Counted from the stretch's first letter, positions 1 through 7,109 are shown. The stretch: DNA of 22,258 bases from Bacteroidales bacterium UBA2939 (GCA_002349055.1 DECD01000029.1:27301-49558), one strand, 5' to 3'. Notes: a model not told the origin generated them from the letters alone. Numbers and translations: made by a program.

Positions 1-582
1 CTCTTCAACTATATGGAGCAGCCCACCTTTTCCTTCTCCTACAACGAAAGCCAGCCGCTGGATTTCGACCTCAACAACTTCAGCTCCATCCTCACGTCGA
101 CCCTGGCTTACTACTGCTATGTGATGCTCGGCGTCTATTTCGACAGCTTCGCCCCCAATGGTGGACAAGCCTACTACGAGATGGCGCAGACGGTGGCGCA
201 GACTGTCGACGCGACGAAATTCTCGGGTTGGGACTCGAAGAGCGCCCGCAATCGATACTGGTTCATGGAGAACCATACCAACAGCGCCTATGCCGACCTG
301 CGCGAGGCATACTACACCTACCACCGTCTCGGCCTCGATATGATGACCAAGGACCAGCCCAAGGCCCGTCAGGCCATCATCCAGAGCCTCCAGAGCCTCC
401 AGAAGGCACACAAGCGCAACACCAATATGCTGGCGCTCCAGCAGTTTGTCGACGTGAAGATTCAGGAATTAGTATCCATCTTCACCCCCGCACCCGCCGA
501 GGAGCAGAAGACGGTTTACAATCTCATTAAGGACATCAGTCCCATCAATATTGTTAAATTGAAAGGATTTAATACAAAATAA
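1..582 (+). CDS. DUF4835 / PorD-like protein, C-terminal part
   Basis: The reading frame is open to the left edge of the window, so the gene begins upstream; 193 residues are visible. The sequence matches the C-terminal half of the Bacteroidota DUF4835 family, named in some annotations as type IX secretion protein PorD: YYCYVMLGVYFDSFAPNGG, then GW and RNRYW, then YHRLGLDMM, and a closing VDVKIQEL...PINIVKLKGF segment. Family members are about 300 residues with an N-terminal signal peptide, so the missing part should carry it; an extracytoplasmic location is inferred from the family. In related genomes the family often lies between coaBC and recN; here the downstream neighbour is instead an aminotransferase, 12 nt away on the same strand, so co-transcription is likely. 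Family assignment is strong, exact function is not established by sequence. Confidence 0.85.
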   Translation, partial: LFNYMEQPTFSFSYNESQPLDFDLNNFSSILTSTLAYYCYVMLGVYFDSFAPNGGQAYYEMAQTVAQTVDATKFSGWDSKSARNRYWFMENHTNSAYADLREAYYTYHRLGLDMMTKDQPKARQAIIQSLQSLQKAHKRNTNMLALQQFVDVKIQELVSIFTPAPAEEQKTVYNLIKDISPINIVKLKGFNTK

Positions 583-594
583 AACATAAATTCT

Positions 595-1911
595 ATGACA
601 CAAATACCCATACAGAAAGAAACGATAGACCGCATTGCCGCGGCCAACAAAATCCAGAACCCCGGCAAGGCCAGCATCCGCGAGATGCGCAAGATGATTC
701 AGGATGTGGAGAAGGAGACCGGCGTCCGCTTCGTGAAGATGGAGATGGGCATCCCCGGCCTGCCTGCCCCGCAGGTGGGTGTCAACGCCCAGATTGAGGC
801 CCTCAAGAGCGGCGTCGCCAGCATCTACCCCGAGATTTACGGCACCGCCGACTTCAAGAAAGAGGCTGCCCGATTCGTGAAGAACTTCCTCGATATCGAC
901 GTGACTCCCGACTGCTGCGTGCCCACCGTTGGCTCCATGCAGGCAGGCTTCGCCAGCTTCCTCACCCTCACCCGCTACGATGCCAAGAAGACCAAGGTCC
1001 TCTTCATCGACCCGGGTTTCCCCGTGCAGAAGCAACAGTGCCGCGTCCTGGGCATCCCCATGAAGGCCTTCGACGTCTATGAGTACCGTGGCGACAAGCT
1101 GCGCGACAAACTCGAAGAGGAGCTGAAGGACGGTGATGTGGCTTGCATGATTTTCAGCAGCCCCAACAATCCCGCCTGGTTCTGCTTCACCGACCATGAA
1201 CTGCAAATCATCGGCGAGATGGCCAACAAGTACGGCGTCGTCGTCATGGAGGACTCGGCCTACTTCCTCATGGACTTCCGCAAGGACTACAGCGTCCCCG
1301 GCAAGGCTCCCTTCCAGCCCACCGTGGCCAAGTATACCGACCTCTACGTCATCATGATTTCCGGCTCGAAGAGCTTCAGCTATGCCGGTGAGCGTATCGC
1401 CATGATGATTTGCTCGCCCAAGCTGTTCAACATGGAGTGCCCCGACCTGGCCCGCTACTACAGCCAGACTCAGCTCGGCCGCGCCCTCATTTTTGGCACC
1501 CTCTACTGCCTCTCCAGCGGCACCGCCCACAGCGTCCAGTACGCCATGGCCGCTATGCTCAAGGGCGCCAACGACGGCACCTTCAACTTCGTCAAGGACA
1601 TCAAGGAATACGGCGAGAAGGCCGGCATCATGAAGAAACTCTTCACCGACAACGGCTTCTACATTGTCTACGACAAGGATATGGGCGAGGACATTGGCGA
1701 CGGTTTCTACTTCACCTTCTGCTACCCCGGCTACGAGGGTGTCGACCTGCTCAACGAACTTATTCGCTACGGCATCAGCGCCATCGCCCTCGACATCACG
1801 GGCAGCCACAAGCAGGGCATCCGCGCCTGCGTGGCCCTGGTGCAGCGCGACCAGTTCCCCGACCTCAAGGTCCGCCTGGAGGCCTTCCATAAGGACCACC
1901 CTGTGAAGTAA
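595..1911 (+). CDS. Class I/II PLP-dependent aminotransferase
   Basis: A 438-residue fold-type I aminotransferase. Visible active-site elements are a PNNP motif (residues 190-193, substrate/PLP site), EDSAY (D220 binds the pyridine nitrogen, Y223), and SGSKSFSYAGER with the Schiff-base lysine at K259 and R267 for phosphate or carboxylate binding. The length is slightly above the usual ~400. The amino donor and acceptor cannot be deduced; it belongs to a form common in gut Bacteroidales annotated only as pyridoxal phosphate-dependent aminotransferase. It probably acts in the cytosol in amino-acid metabolism. The ATG at 595 gives the conserved start region; it follows the PorD-like gene by 12 nt. 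The gene ends directly at a GGTGAAA repeat array and an intrinsic terminator, so it is the last gene of its transcript. Confidence 0.9.
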   Translation: MTQIPIQKETIDRIAAANKIQNPGKASIREMRKMIQDVEKETGVRFVKMEMGIPGLPAPQVGVNAQIEALKSGVASIYPEIYGTADFKKEAARFVKNFLDIDVTPDCCVPTVGSMQAGFASFLTLTRYDAKKTKVLFIDPGFPVQKQQCRVLGIPMKAFDVYEYRGDKLRDKLEEELKDGDVACMIFSSPNNPAWFCFTDHELQIIGEMANKYGVVVMEDSAYFLMDFRKDYSVPGKAPFQPTVAKYTDLYVIMISGSKSFSYAGERIAMMICSPKLFNMECPDLARYYSQTQLGRALIFGTLYCLSSGTAHSVQYAMAAMLKGANDGTFNFVKDIKEYGEKAGIMKKLFTDNGFYIVYDKDMGEDIGDGFYFTFCYPGYEGVDLLNELIRYGISAIALDITGSHKQGIRACVALVQRDQFPDLKVRLEAFHKDHPVK

Positions 1912-1939
1912 GGTGAAAGGTGAGAGGTGAAAGGTGAAA
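1912..1939 (+). repeat. Four tandem 7-nt units, GGTGAAA type
   Basis: Exactly four heptamers (GGTGAAA, GGTGAGA, GGTGAAA, GGTGAAA) begin at the base after the aminotransferase stop codon and end 6 nt before the terminator stem. The word is the reverse complement of TTTCACC, the phase-shifted form of the CTTTCAC unit in the longer arrays at 19873 and 20001. Confidence 0.85.
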
Positions 1940-1945
1940 TTAATA

Positions 1946-1978
1946 GGCGGGCGCATCGAAGATGCGCCCGCCTTTTTT
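1946..1978 (+). terminator. Rho-independent terminator of the aminotransferase transcript
   Basis: A perfect 12-bp GC-rich stem (GGCGGGCGCATC at 1946-1957 and its complement at 1961-1972) with a GAA loop is followed by six T (1973-1978). It lies 34 nt after the aminotransferase stop codon. Because the converging gene on the other strand ends at 2109, it separates the two convergent units. Confidence 0.93.
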
Positions 1979-2108
1979 ATTACGCTGTCAGCAGTTTCTA
2001 TATTTTCGCCCGTTTTCAAGATCTATTTGCCGCCAGCGCGATGGAGATTTGGTCGATTTGCATTGCTATTTCCATAATCTTGAAATTTTATTGTTGTACA
2101 TTATATTA

Positions 2109-2648
2109 TTATTGGTATTTGAATTTTATTTTGGCTTCTTTTTCCTTTTGTTCACAGAGTTCCTCATAGAATGAGGCCTTCCACCTCTTTTCTACCGCAT
2201 CATAGACAAAACGTCCGTCGGGGATATAGCCCATAGTTCCACCGCACTCAACGGCAATTTCAAGCAGTTTTCCTTTAATCGAAACTTCCCATCTTATCAG
2301 GTTCACATCTATTGTGTCGGGGGCAATAGTGTCGACATTCACTTTGAATACTTGTTCCCTCGTCAACTTGCGGTATTTCCGCTTGCGCAACATGTTCTCA
2401 TTGTCCAGAACTACGACGGGTAACCCAATGACCGAATCTGGCAAAAGGCTTGCGTCGATGTCTGTAATCAAGGTGATGGTGCGTTCGGGTACGGCTTTGA
2501 AAGGCATTTCTTTCCAGTATGGAAAGAAATCGTTGACCGTGCGGCTTACAAACTGAGCCTTCAACGTGCCGTTTGACATTACGCTCTGCGCCGCGGCTCC
2601 GAAACCGATGCCGCACAGCACGGCGAGTGTCAAAATAGCTTTCTTCAT
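2109..2648 (-). CDS. Small exported protein of unknown function
   Basis: 179 residues; no family recognised. The N-terminus is a clear signal peptide: a KK basic start, a hydrophobic core ILTLAVLCGIGFG and a small-residue cleavage site near AAAQ (residues 18-21), so the mature protein is about 158 residues in the periplasm or outer membrane. No lipoprotein cysteine follows the cleavage site. The mature part has mixed beta-type sequence (TITLITDIDASLLPDSVIGL, WEVSIKGKLLEIAVECGG) and a basic, charged C-terminus EQKEKEAKIKFKYQ. The gene starts 30 nt after the YafQ-like toxin stop and may be read from the same transcript, but a link in function is not implied. Confidence 0.75.
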   Translation of the reverse strand: MKKAILTLAVLCGIGFGAAAQSVMSNGTLKAQFVSRTVNDFFPYWKEMPFKAVPERTITLITDIDASLLPDSVIGLPVVVLDNENMLRKRKYRKLTREQVFKVNVDTIAPDTIDVNLIRWEVSIKGKLLEIAVECGGTMGYIPDGRFVYDAVEKRWKASFYEELCEQKEKEAKIKFKYQ

Positions 2649-2678
2649 GTTGAATATGTTTTAGAGATTCCAAAACCA

Positions 2679-2954
2679 TCAGAACAAGTCGGCATGTGTG
2701 CCGGTGTCGAGCATCAGCAGGGTGAGGTGTGTGTCGTTCTGCTCCCAGACAAGCAGCCAATCCGGCTCGATGTGGCACTCCCACGTCATCCCACCCTTGA
2801 AGCCCGACAGCTTGTGCGGACGGTACTGCTTTGGCAAGGAACCTTTTACGCGGAGAATATCAACCAATTCGGCAATCTTGTTCACGTCAAGCCCGTGCTT
2901 GATGCATCGCTTGACGGCACGCTTGAACTGCGTGGTATAATCAACCGTGTACAT
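2679..2954 (-). CDS. YafQ-family mRNA interferase toxin (RelE superfamily)
   Basis: 91 residues, the usual size for YafQ. The pattern is the family's: HKLSGFKGG (H47), ECHIEPDWLLVW (H61, D65, W66) and TGTHADLF (H87, F91), matching the histidine/aspartate/phenylalanine set used by E. coli YafQ (H50, H63, D67, H87, F91) for ribosome-dependent mRNA cleavage. All catalytic positions are present, so it appears intact. It follows the antitoxin stop codon by 3 nt, the usual antitoxin-first order of a type II toxin-antitoxin pair. Expected action is cleavage of translating mRNA when the antitoxin is degraded. Confidence 0.9.
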   Translation of the reverse strand: MYTVDYTTQFKRAVKRCIKHGLDVNKIAELVDILRVKGSLPKQYRPHKLSGFKGGMTWECHIEPDWLLVWEQNDTHLTLLMLDTGTHADLF

Positions 2955-2957
2955 CGC

Positions 2958-3173
2958 TCAATCGGCTAAACATTGACGGATAAGGTCTGCACCATCCTTG
3001 GCGCGGTACACTCGCCCTGCGGCCACATCCTCGTAGGCCAGCTCGATGCCGCTCTTGCGACGCGGCTTGGCCGGAGCCTCGGTGATATGGAAGATGTCCA
3101 TCGTGCGGAGCAACTCCATGATGCTGCGGGCAGTCTTGTTGCGTCCGTCGTAGGATATTGTCATTGTTGCCAT
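2958..3173 (-). CDS. Antitoxin partner of the YafQ-like toxin
   Basis: I place the start at ATG 3173, giving 71 residues. An upstream in-frame TTG at 3203 would lengthen the protein, but the sequence MATMTISYDGRNKTARSIME from 3173 (or the ATG at 3164) is a typical short antitoxin N-terminus with a beta-strand followed by a helix, as in ribbon-helix-helix antitoxins. The C-terminal half (EAPAKPRRKSGIELAYEDVAAGRVYRAKD) is charged and probably wraps the toxin. It lies 3 nt before the toxin. An inverted repeat covers the start codon and upstream region, consistent with autoregulation. The exact antitoxin family was not recognised; the call rests on position, size and sequence style. Confidence 0.8.
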   Translation of the reverse strand: MATMTISYDGRNKTARSIMELLRTMDIFHITEAPAKPRRKSGIELAYEDVAAGRVYRAKDGADLIRQCLAD

Positions 3174-3219
3174 GGTTGTTATTGTTTTAAGCCTTACTGA
3201 CAATATAACGGCAACAATG
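3162..3219. promoter_or_regulatory. Possible operator of the toxin-antitoxin operon
   Basis: Two perfect 10-bp inverted arms, CATTGTTGCC at 3162-3171 and GGCAACAATG at 3210-3219, lie 38 bp apart. One arm overlaps the antitoxin start codon; the other lies 37 nt upstream of it, where a promoter would be expected. Type II antitoxins commonly repress their own promoter by binding such palindromes. No promoter matching the Bacteroidota consensus is obvious between the arms. Confidence 0.45.
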
Positions 3220-3282
3220 GGAAAATATTGCGCAGGGGTATGGTAAAATCTTTACGATGTCGTTTCTGAAGACAAAAATGTC

Positions 3283-4212
3283 CTATCGCAGGTAGTCGTC
3301 TATGTGGCCGAAGACGATGTCGGCACGGGCGGCGAAACTCTCTTCGGTGGCGAAGGCTACGTGGGGTGTCACCAGGCAACGGTTGGTGGAGAGCAGCAGG
3401 TGGTCGAGGGGCAGGGGAGGCTCGTGCTCGAAGACATCGAAGGCGGCACCGGCGATGCGGCCGTCGACGAGGGCCTTGCCCACGGCGGCGATGTCGCACA
3501 CGGGACCGCGGGCGGTGTTGACCAGCAGGGCCGTGGGCTTCATCAGAGCCAGCTCCTTCTCGCCGATGAGTCCGCGGGTCTCGTCGCACAGCGGTACATG
3601 GAGGGTGACGATGTCGCTCTGCTTGAGCAGCTCCTCAAGAGACACATACTTCACGCCAAGGGCTTTCACGTCGTCGTGCTCGCTACGGTTCCAGGCAATG
3701 ACTTTGGCACCGAAGGCCAGCAGCAGGCGGATGGTGGCGGTGCCAATGGCACCGGTGCCCACGACACCCACGGTCTTGCCTCTCAGCTCGCGACCGAGGA
3801 AGGTTCCGCGGCTGCCGCCCTGACGTATCTTCTCGTTGAGGGTGACGATGTTGCGCAGCAGGTCGAGCATCATGCCCACGGCCAGCTCGCTGACGGCCGT
3901 GGTGCTGTAGCCTGCGGCGTTCTGCACCTCGATGCCGTGCTCTTTGCAGTAGGCCAGGTCGATATGGTCCAAGCCAGTGAAGGCCACGCTGAGGTAGCGC
4001 AGCTTCGGACACTGCGACAGCACCGCGGCGGGCAGCTTGATGTTGCTGATGACGGCGATGTCGGCTTCGCGCATGCGCTCAATAAGCGTCTCCTCATCCT
4101 CTTTGCGGTCGAGGTAATAGGTGAACTCATGCCCCATGGAGGCGTAATGCTTCTTCAGTTCTTCGAAGCGGGTCTGGGGGATGCCCAGGGATTCTACGCA
4201 GATGATGTTCAT
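3283..4212 (-). CDS. D-isomer-specific 2-hydroxyacid dehydrogenase
   Basis: 309 residues from the ATG at 4212; a longer frame to 4287 runs through a non-coding hairpin repeat and is rejected. Domain order is the family's: an N-terminal substrate-binding part, a Rossmann domain with GTGAIG (G152-G157), then the catalytic set R235 (NTARG), E264 (DVFEHEP) and H284 (TPHVAF). It would reduce a 2-keto acid such as hydroxypyruvate, glyoxylate or pyruvate to the D-hydroxy acid; the substrate is not fixed by sequence. After the second beta-strand the residues are N175-R176-S177 where NAD-specific members usually have aspartate, which suggests NADP(H) use. An AAGAG motif a few bases upstream of ATG 4212 may be the ribosome site. 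It is separated from the flavin reductase by a REP-like element. Confidence 0.88.
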   Translation of the reverse strand: MNIICVESLGIPQTRFEELKKHYASMGHEFTYYLDRKEDEETLIERMREADIAVISNIKLPAAVLSQCPKLRYLSVAFTGLDHIDLAYCKEHGIEVQNAAGYSTTAVSELAVGMMLDLLRNIVTLNEKIRQGGSRGTFLGRELRGKTVGVVGTGAIGTATIRLLLAFGAKVIAWNRSEHDDVKALGVKYVSLEELLKQSDIVTLHVPLCDETRGLIGEKELALMKPTALLVNTARGPVCDIAAVGKALVDGRIAGAAFDVFEHEPPLPLDHLLLSTNRCLVTPHVAFATEESFAARADIVFGHIDDYLR

Positions 4213-4213
4213 T

Positions 4214-4317
4214 GTCTCTTGTTTTTTCCTGCCGCCCCTACGGGGCTCTTGTTTGTTTTGTTCTTTCTGCCGAGGGTTGCCACCCATGGCTATTATCCGT
4301 CGCCCTTACAGGGCTTA
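4214..4317. repeat. REP-like cluster of short GC hairpins
   Basis: The gap between the flavin reductase stop and the dehydrogenase start consists of three small palindromes: GCCCCTACGGGGC (4234-4246), GGGTTGCCACCC (4274-4285) and GCCCTTACAGGGC (4302-4314). The element begins at the flavin reductase stop codon. The two outer hairpins have the same design (GC stem around a TAC/GTA core). From memory, GCCCTGTAAGGGC and GCCCCGTAGGGGC hairpins recur between genes in Bacteroidales; only one copy is visible here, so dispersal is not shown. Confidence 0.6.
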
Positions 4318-4881
4318 TTTTCTTTTCTTGACGCTGAATCCGAAGCCGCCGAGCTTCTCGCCGAGGCCATAGTATTTGCCGTGGCTGTAGGCCAGGGGGC
4401 CGGCGTGGTTGAGCTGGAACTGGCCGGTGCTCTTGTCAATCAAATCCTCCTCGGCATCGACGGCCACCACGTTGGCCATGAACATGTCGTGGCTGCCCAG
4501 ACGCTTGATGTCGAACACGCGGCACTCGATGTTTAGTGGACTTTCCTTGATGAGGGGCGCCTTGACCAGCTGTGCCGGTTCGGCGTGGAGGCCCATTTCG
4601 CGGAACTTGTTGTATTCGCGACCGCTCTTCACACCGCACCAGTCGGTAGCGCGTGCCAGCTCGGTGGTGGTGAGGTTGATAACGAACTCGCCTGTGCGCT
4701 CGATGAGGGAGTGGCTGTGGCGGTTGGGACGCACGCTGATATAGCACATGGGCGGGTCACTGCAGATTGTGCCCGTCCATGCGATGGTGATGATGTTGTA
4801 GTTCTCGGGAGTGTCGCCGCAGCTCACCATGACGACGGGCAGCGGGTAAATCATTGTTCCCGGCTTGAAGGCTGTTTTCAT
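4315..4881 (-). CDS. Flavin reductase family protein (FMN-binding split barrel)
   Basis: 188 residues, the usual size for the PF01613 flavin reductase-like family. Key features are NIITIAWTGTICSDPPMCYI (residues 29-48), the RPNRHSHSLI segment (51-60) that in relatives contacts FMN, GEFVINL (64-70), and the C-terminal YYGLGEKLGGFGFSVKK tail common in this subgroup. Members bind FMN non-covalently and act as NAD(P)H:flavin oxidoreductases or as small flavoproteins of unknown substrate; the partner is not predictable. Its ATG overlaps the dnaA stop by 4 nt (ATGA at 4878-4881), so it is probably translated from the dnaA transcript by coupling. That pairing with dnaA has no evident functional reason. 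Confidence 0.88.
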   Translation of the reverse strand: MKTAFKPGTMIYPLPVVMVSCGDTPENYNIITIAWTGTICSDPPMCYISVRPNRHSHSLIERTGEFVINLTTTELARATDWCGVKSGREYNKFREMGLHAEPAQLVKAPLIKESPLNIECRVFDIKRLGSHDMFMANVVAVDAEEDLIDKSTGQFQLNHAGPLAYSHGKYYGLGEKLGGFGFSVKKRK

Positions 4882-6350
4882 GCCTCTTTAAATTTCTTCT
4901 CGAGCTCGTCGACCAGGTTGCGGATGTAGCGGTCGGTCTGGCGCAGGTTCTCGATGGTCTTGCAGGCGTGGAGCACCGTGGCGTGGTCCTTGTTGCCGCA
5001 CTGCATGCCGATGACGGCGAGGCTCGACTTGGTTATCTTCTTGGCGAAGTACATGCTCAGTTGGCGGGCTTGCACAATCTCGCGCTTGCGCGAGGTCTGC
5101 TGGATGCTGTCCACCGGCAGGTTGAGGCTGTCGCACACCACCTTCTGGATATAGTCGATGGTGATTTCGCGCGTGCTGCTCTGCACATACTTGTCAATCA
5201 TCTGTTTCGTCAGCTCGAGGGTGATTTGCTTGCGGTTGAGCGAGCTCTGGGCGATGAGCGAGATGAGGGCACCCTCAAGTTCGCGCACGTTGGTATTGAT
5301 ATTGTAGGCGATGTACTCGATGATTTCCTCGTCCATCTCGATACCGTCGTTTTGCAGCTTCTGGCGCAGGATAGCCTTGCGGGTCTCCACGTCGGGAGAC
5401 TGCAAGTCGGCGTTCAAGCCCCATTTCAGGCGGCTGAGGAGTCGGGGTTCCAGCCCCTGAAGCTCTCCCGGAGCCTTGTCGGAGGTGATGATAATCTGGC
5501 AGTTGCGCTGATGCAGGTAGTTGAAGATGTGGAAGAAGGCCTCCTGGGTCTTCTGTGCCTTGCCGGCCCAGAACTGGATGTCGTCGACGATGAGGACGTC
5601 AATCTGCTCGTAGAAGTGGATGAAGTCGTTGGTGGTGCCGGCGCGGCCAGCTTCGGCATACTGCTGCATGAACTGTTCGCTTGTGACGTAGAGCACGGTC
5701 TTGTCGGGGTGCAGTTCCTTGGTCTTCAGGCCGATGGCGTTGGCCAGATGGGTCTTGCCAAGGCCCACGTTGGAGTGGAGCAGCAGGGGGTTGAAGCTTG
5801 TGGTTCCGGGTTTCTCGGCCACGGCGTAGCCGGCCGAGCGGGCCAGGCGGTTGCAGTCGCCCTCCACGAAGTTCTCCAGCGTGTAGTTGGGACTCAGCTG
5901 CGAGGGGATGCGGGTCTTCTTGATGCCGGGGAAGACGAACGGGTTGGGCAGCTCGCGCGCGTTATCCTTATTTATATTTATAGGCATGTCGGTGAGGGGG
6001 TTCTGCACCGAGCGACGGCTGTTCGAGGGGAGGGTGGTCTTCAGCGGCTCCGTGGGGATGGTCTGGTCCATGACGATGCTGTATTTCAGCATGCCGTTGG
6101 GTCCCAGCTGCATACGGATGACGCGCTTCAGCAAATCTATATAGTGCTCCTCAATCCATTCGTAGAAGAACTGGCTCGGCACCTGCACCAGCAGCGTGCT
6201 CCCGTCCAGCTGGAGGGGCACGATGGGTACAAACCAGGTGTCGAAGGCTTTCTTGTTCTCCGGCCCGAGGGTGTCCTTTATCACTTCCAGGCATTCAGCC
6301 CAAACTCTCTTATAATCTTCCTCCATCATTTTGATATTACTATACTCCAT
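4878..6350 (-). CDS. dnaA: Chromosomal replication initiator DnaA
   Basis: 490 residues, complete. Domain I (about 10-95) holds the WAECLEVIKDTLGPENKKAF and TWFVPIVPL segments; a variable linker (about 96-150) follows. The AAA+ domain III has Walker A SNVGLGKT (193-200), Walker B LIVDD (253-257), sensor 1 ITSD (288-291), the arginine-finger region EPRLLSRLKWG (301-311) and sensor 2 R356 in NVRELEG. Domain IV ends with the DnaA-box-binding signature GNKDHATVLHA (452-462). It binds ATP and DnaA boxes to open the origin and loads the helicase. I keep the ATG at 6350; the ATGs at residues 8 and 9 are alternatives and would give a longer leader from the predicted promoter. A DnaA box upstream suggests autoregulation. 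It is followed by the flavin reductase with a 4-nt overlap. Confidence 0.97.
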   Translation of the reverse strand: MEYSNIKMMEEDYKRVWAECLEVIKDTLGPENKKAFDTWFVPIVPLQLDGSTLLVQVPSQFFYEWIEEHYIDLLKRVIRMQLGPNGMLKYSIVMDQTIPTEPLKTTLPSNSRRSVQNPLTDMPININKDNARELPNPFVFPGIKKTRIPSQLSPNYTLENFVEGDCNRLARSAGYAVAEKPGTTSFNPLLLHSNVGLGKTHLANAIGLKTKELHPDKTVLYVTSEQFMQQYAEAGRAGTTNDFIHFYEQIDVLIVDDIQFWAGKAQKTQEAFFHIFNYLHQRNCQIIITSDKAPGELQGLEPRLLSRLKWGLNADLQSPDVETRKAILRQKLQNDGIEMDEEIIEYIAYNINTNVRELEGALISLIAQSSLNRKQITLELTKQMIDKYVQSSTREITIDYIQKVVCDSLNLPVDSIQQTSRKREIVQARQLSMYFAKKITKSSLAVIGMQCGNKDHATVLHACKTIENLRQTDRYIRNLVDELEKKFKEA

Positions 6351-6365
6351 TTTCAGTTACTTATG

Positions 6366-6398
6366 CAAATAGTACTCCTTCGAGTTCTGCTTGCAAAA
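6366..6398 (-). promoter_or_regulatory. Predicted dnaA promoter
   Basis: On the minus strand TTTTG (6394-6398) is followed 19 nt later by TACTATTTG (6366-6374), close to the Bacteroidota -33 TTTG and -7 TAnnTTTG elements with one extra base in the -7 box. Transcription would begin only about 10 nt before ATG 6350, or about 30 nt before the internal ATGs. Confidence 0.4.
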
Positions 6399-6411
6399 TT
6401 CACTCTTTTTT

Positions 6412-6420
6412 TGTGCATAA
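6412..6420 (-). promoter_or_regulatory. DnaA box (TTATGCACA)
   Basis: The minus strand reads TTATGCACA, a perfect fit to TTATNCACA. It lies just upstream of the predicted dnaA promoter, so DnaA could bind here to control its own gene. A weaker, one-mismatch box (TTATCAACA, minus strand) is at 6627-6635. Confidence 0.5.
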
Positions 6421-6607
6421 ATTTCAAAAAAAAAATTTGCATCTTTCCTCTGAAAATAGTAAAGAAACCACCCTCCTCCAGCCACCCTCCAAACATCAAT
6501 TTCCATAACTCACTAAAAAACAACTTTGCCAAAGAATTTTAACATTCCAATCCGCTTTTAAATATACGAAATTTTTTCTTTAGTTTAAAATTTTTTTTTC
6601 TTTTTAT

Positions 6608-6627
6608 CCCCTTTCGGGGCTTTTTTT
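6608..6627 (+). terminator. Weak terminator-like hairpin
   Basis: CCCC (6608-6611), loop TTTC, GGGG (6616-6619), C, then seven T. The stem is only 4-5 bp and there is no plus-strand gene immediately upstream, so it may have another role in the intergenic region or none. Confidence 0.25.
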
Positions 6628-6854
6628 GTTGATAACTCAATAGTGTGTTGTAAATGTGCCAGTTGTTTGTTTATTTCTTTTCCAAGGTATTGGAATGGAA
6701 TATTTTGCCGTAAGCAATTGAAAATCAAAACGGCTTTTTCCGCCTGTTGATTCTAAGTGATTGTAAGAGTGAAAAAACACCTAGATATGCACCGTCTGAG
6801 GTTGAAAAATTTTTCTCTTGGGGGTGATATTTTTCTTTTGAAAAAACGTCCCCC

Positions 6855-6886
6855 CTGTAGAGACGCGGCCTGCCGCGTCTCTACAG
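6855..6886. repeat. GTAGAGACGCGGC palindromic repeat
   Basis: Perfect 15-bp inverted arms, CTGTAGAGACGCGGC (6855-6869) and its complement (6872-6886), with a CT spacer; flanking C and G runs almost extend the stem. A decayed copy lies inside the gene at 20224-20250. From memory, GTAGAGACGCG...CGCGTCTCTAC palindromes are scattered in several phyla, including Bacteroidota and Cyanobacteria. Confidence 0.85.
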
Positions 6887-6945
6887 AGGGGTGGATATGG
6901 ACAGGAAAGGGGAGGGGCAAGCGCCGTATTTTCTCCCTACCATGA

Positions 6946-7003
6946 CCCTACCAACACCCTACCAACTCCTACCATGGTAGGAGTTGGTAGGGTGTTGGTA
7001 GGG
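6946..7003. repeat. 58-bp perfect palindrome without spacer
   Basis: Two 29-bp arms (6946-6974 and 6975-7003) are exact reverse complements with no loop. The left arm begins CCCTACCAACA, repeats nearly the same 11 bases, and ends CCTACCA, so it is itself an 11-nt tandem array. A 21-of-22 match to its outer part occurs at 21193. It lies between the divergent dnaA and lpdA genes. Confidence 0.95.
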
Positions 7004-7109
7004 CGTTGGTAACTGGTTTATAGGTATTTGGGATTTAGGGCTTCGAAGGGCGGTTTTTGGGCGTTTCGAGGTTGTTTTTGGGCTGTTTTTGGGGGTGTGA
7101 GAAAAAAAA

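Noticed and set aside
469..2019. Long antisense open frame (516 codons) over the aminotransferase
   Set aside because: Repetitive V/L/A/G/E/D/H composition typical of the complement of GC-biased codons; the opposite frame is a clear aminotransferase.
3174..3203. Upstream TTG start of the antitoxin
   Set aside because: The ATG at 3173 fits the usual antitoxin N-terminus and the TTG lies inside the presumed promoter/operator region.
4213..4287. N-terminal extension of the hydroxyacid dehydrogenase
   Set aside because: The extra 25 residues are translated from the hairpin repeat; the family start is at 4212.
4968..6542. Long plus-strand open frame over dnaA
   Set aside because: Shadow of dnaA, whose motifs are all on the minus strand.
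6757..6945. Short open frame in the dnaA-lpdA gap
   Set aside because: It reads through the GTAGAGACGCGGC palindrome, has no ribosome site and no protein-like pattern.
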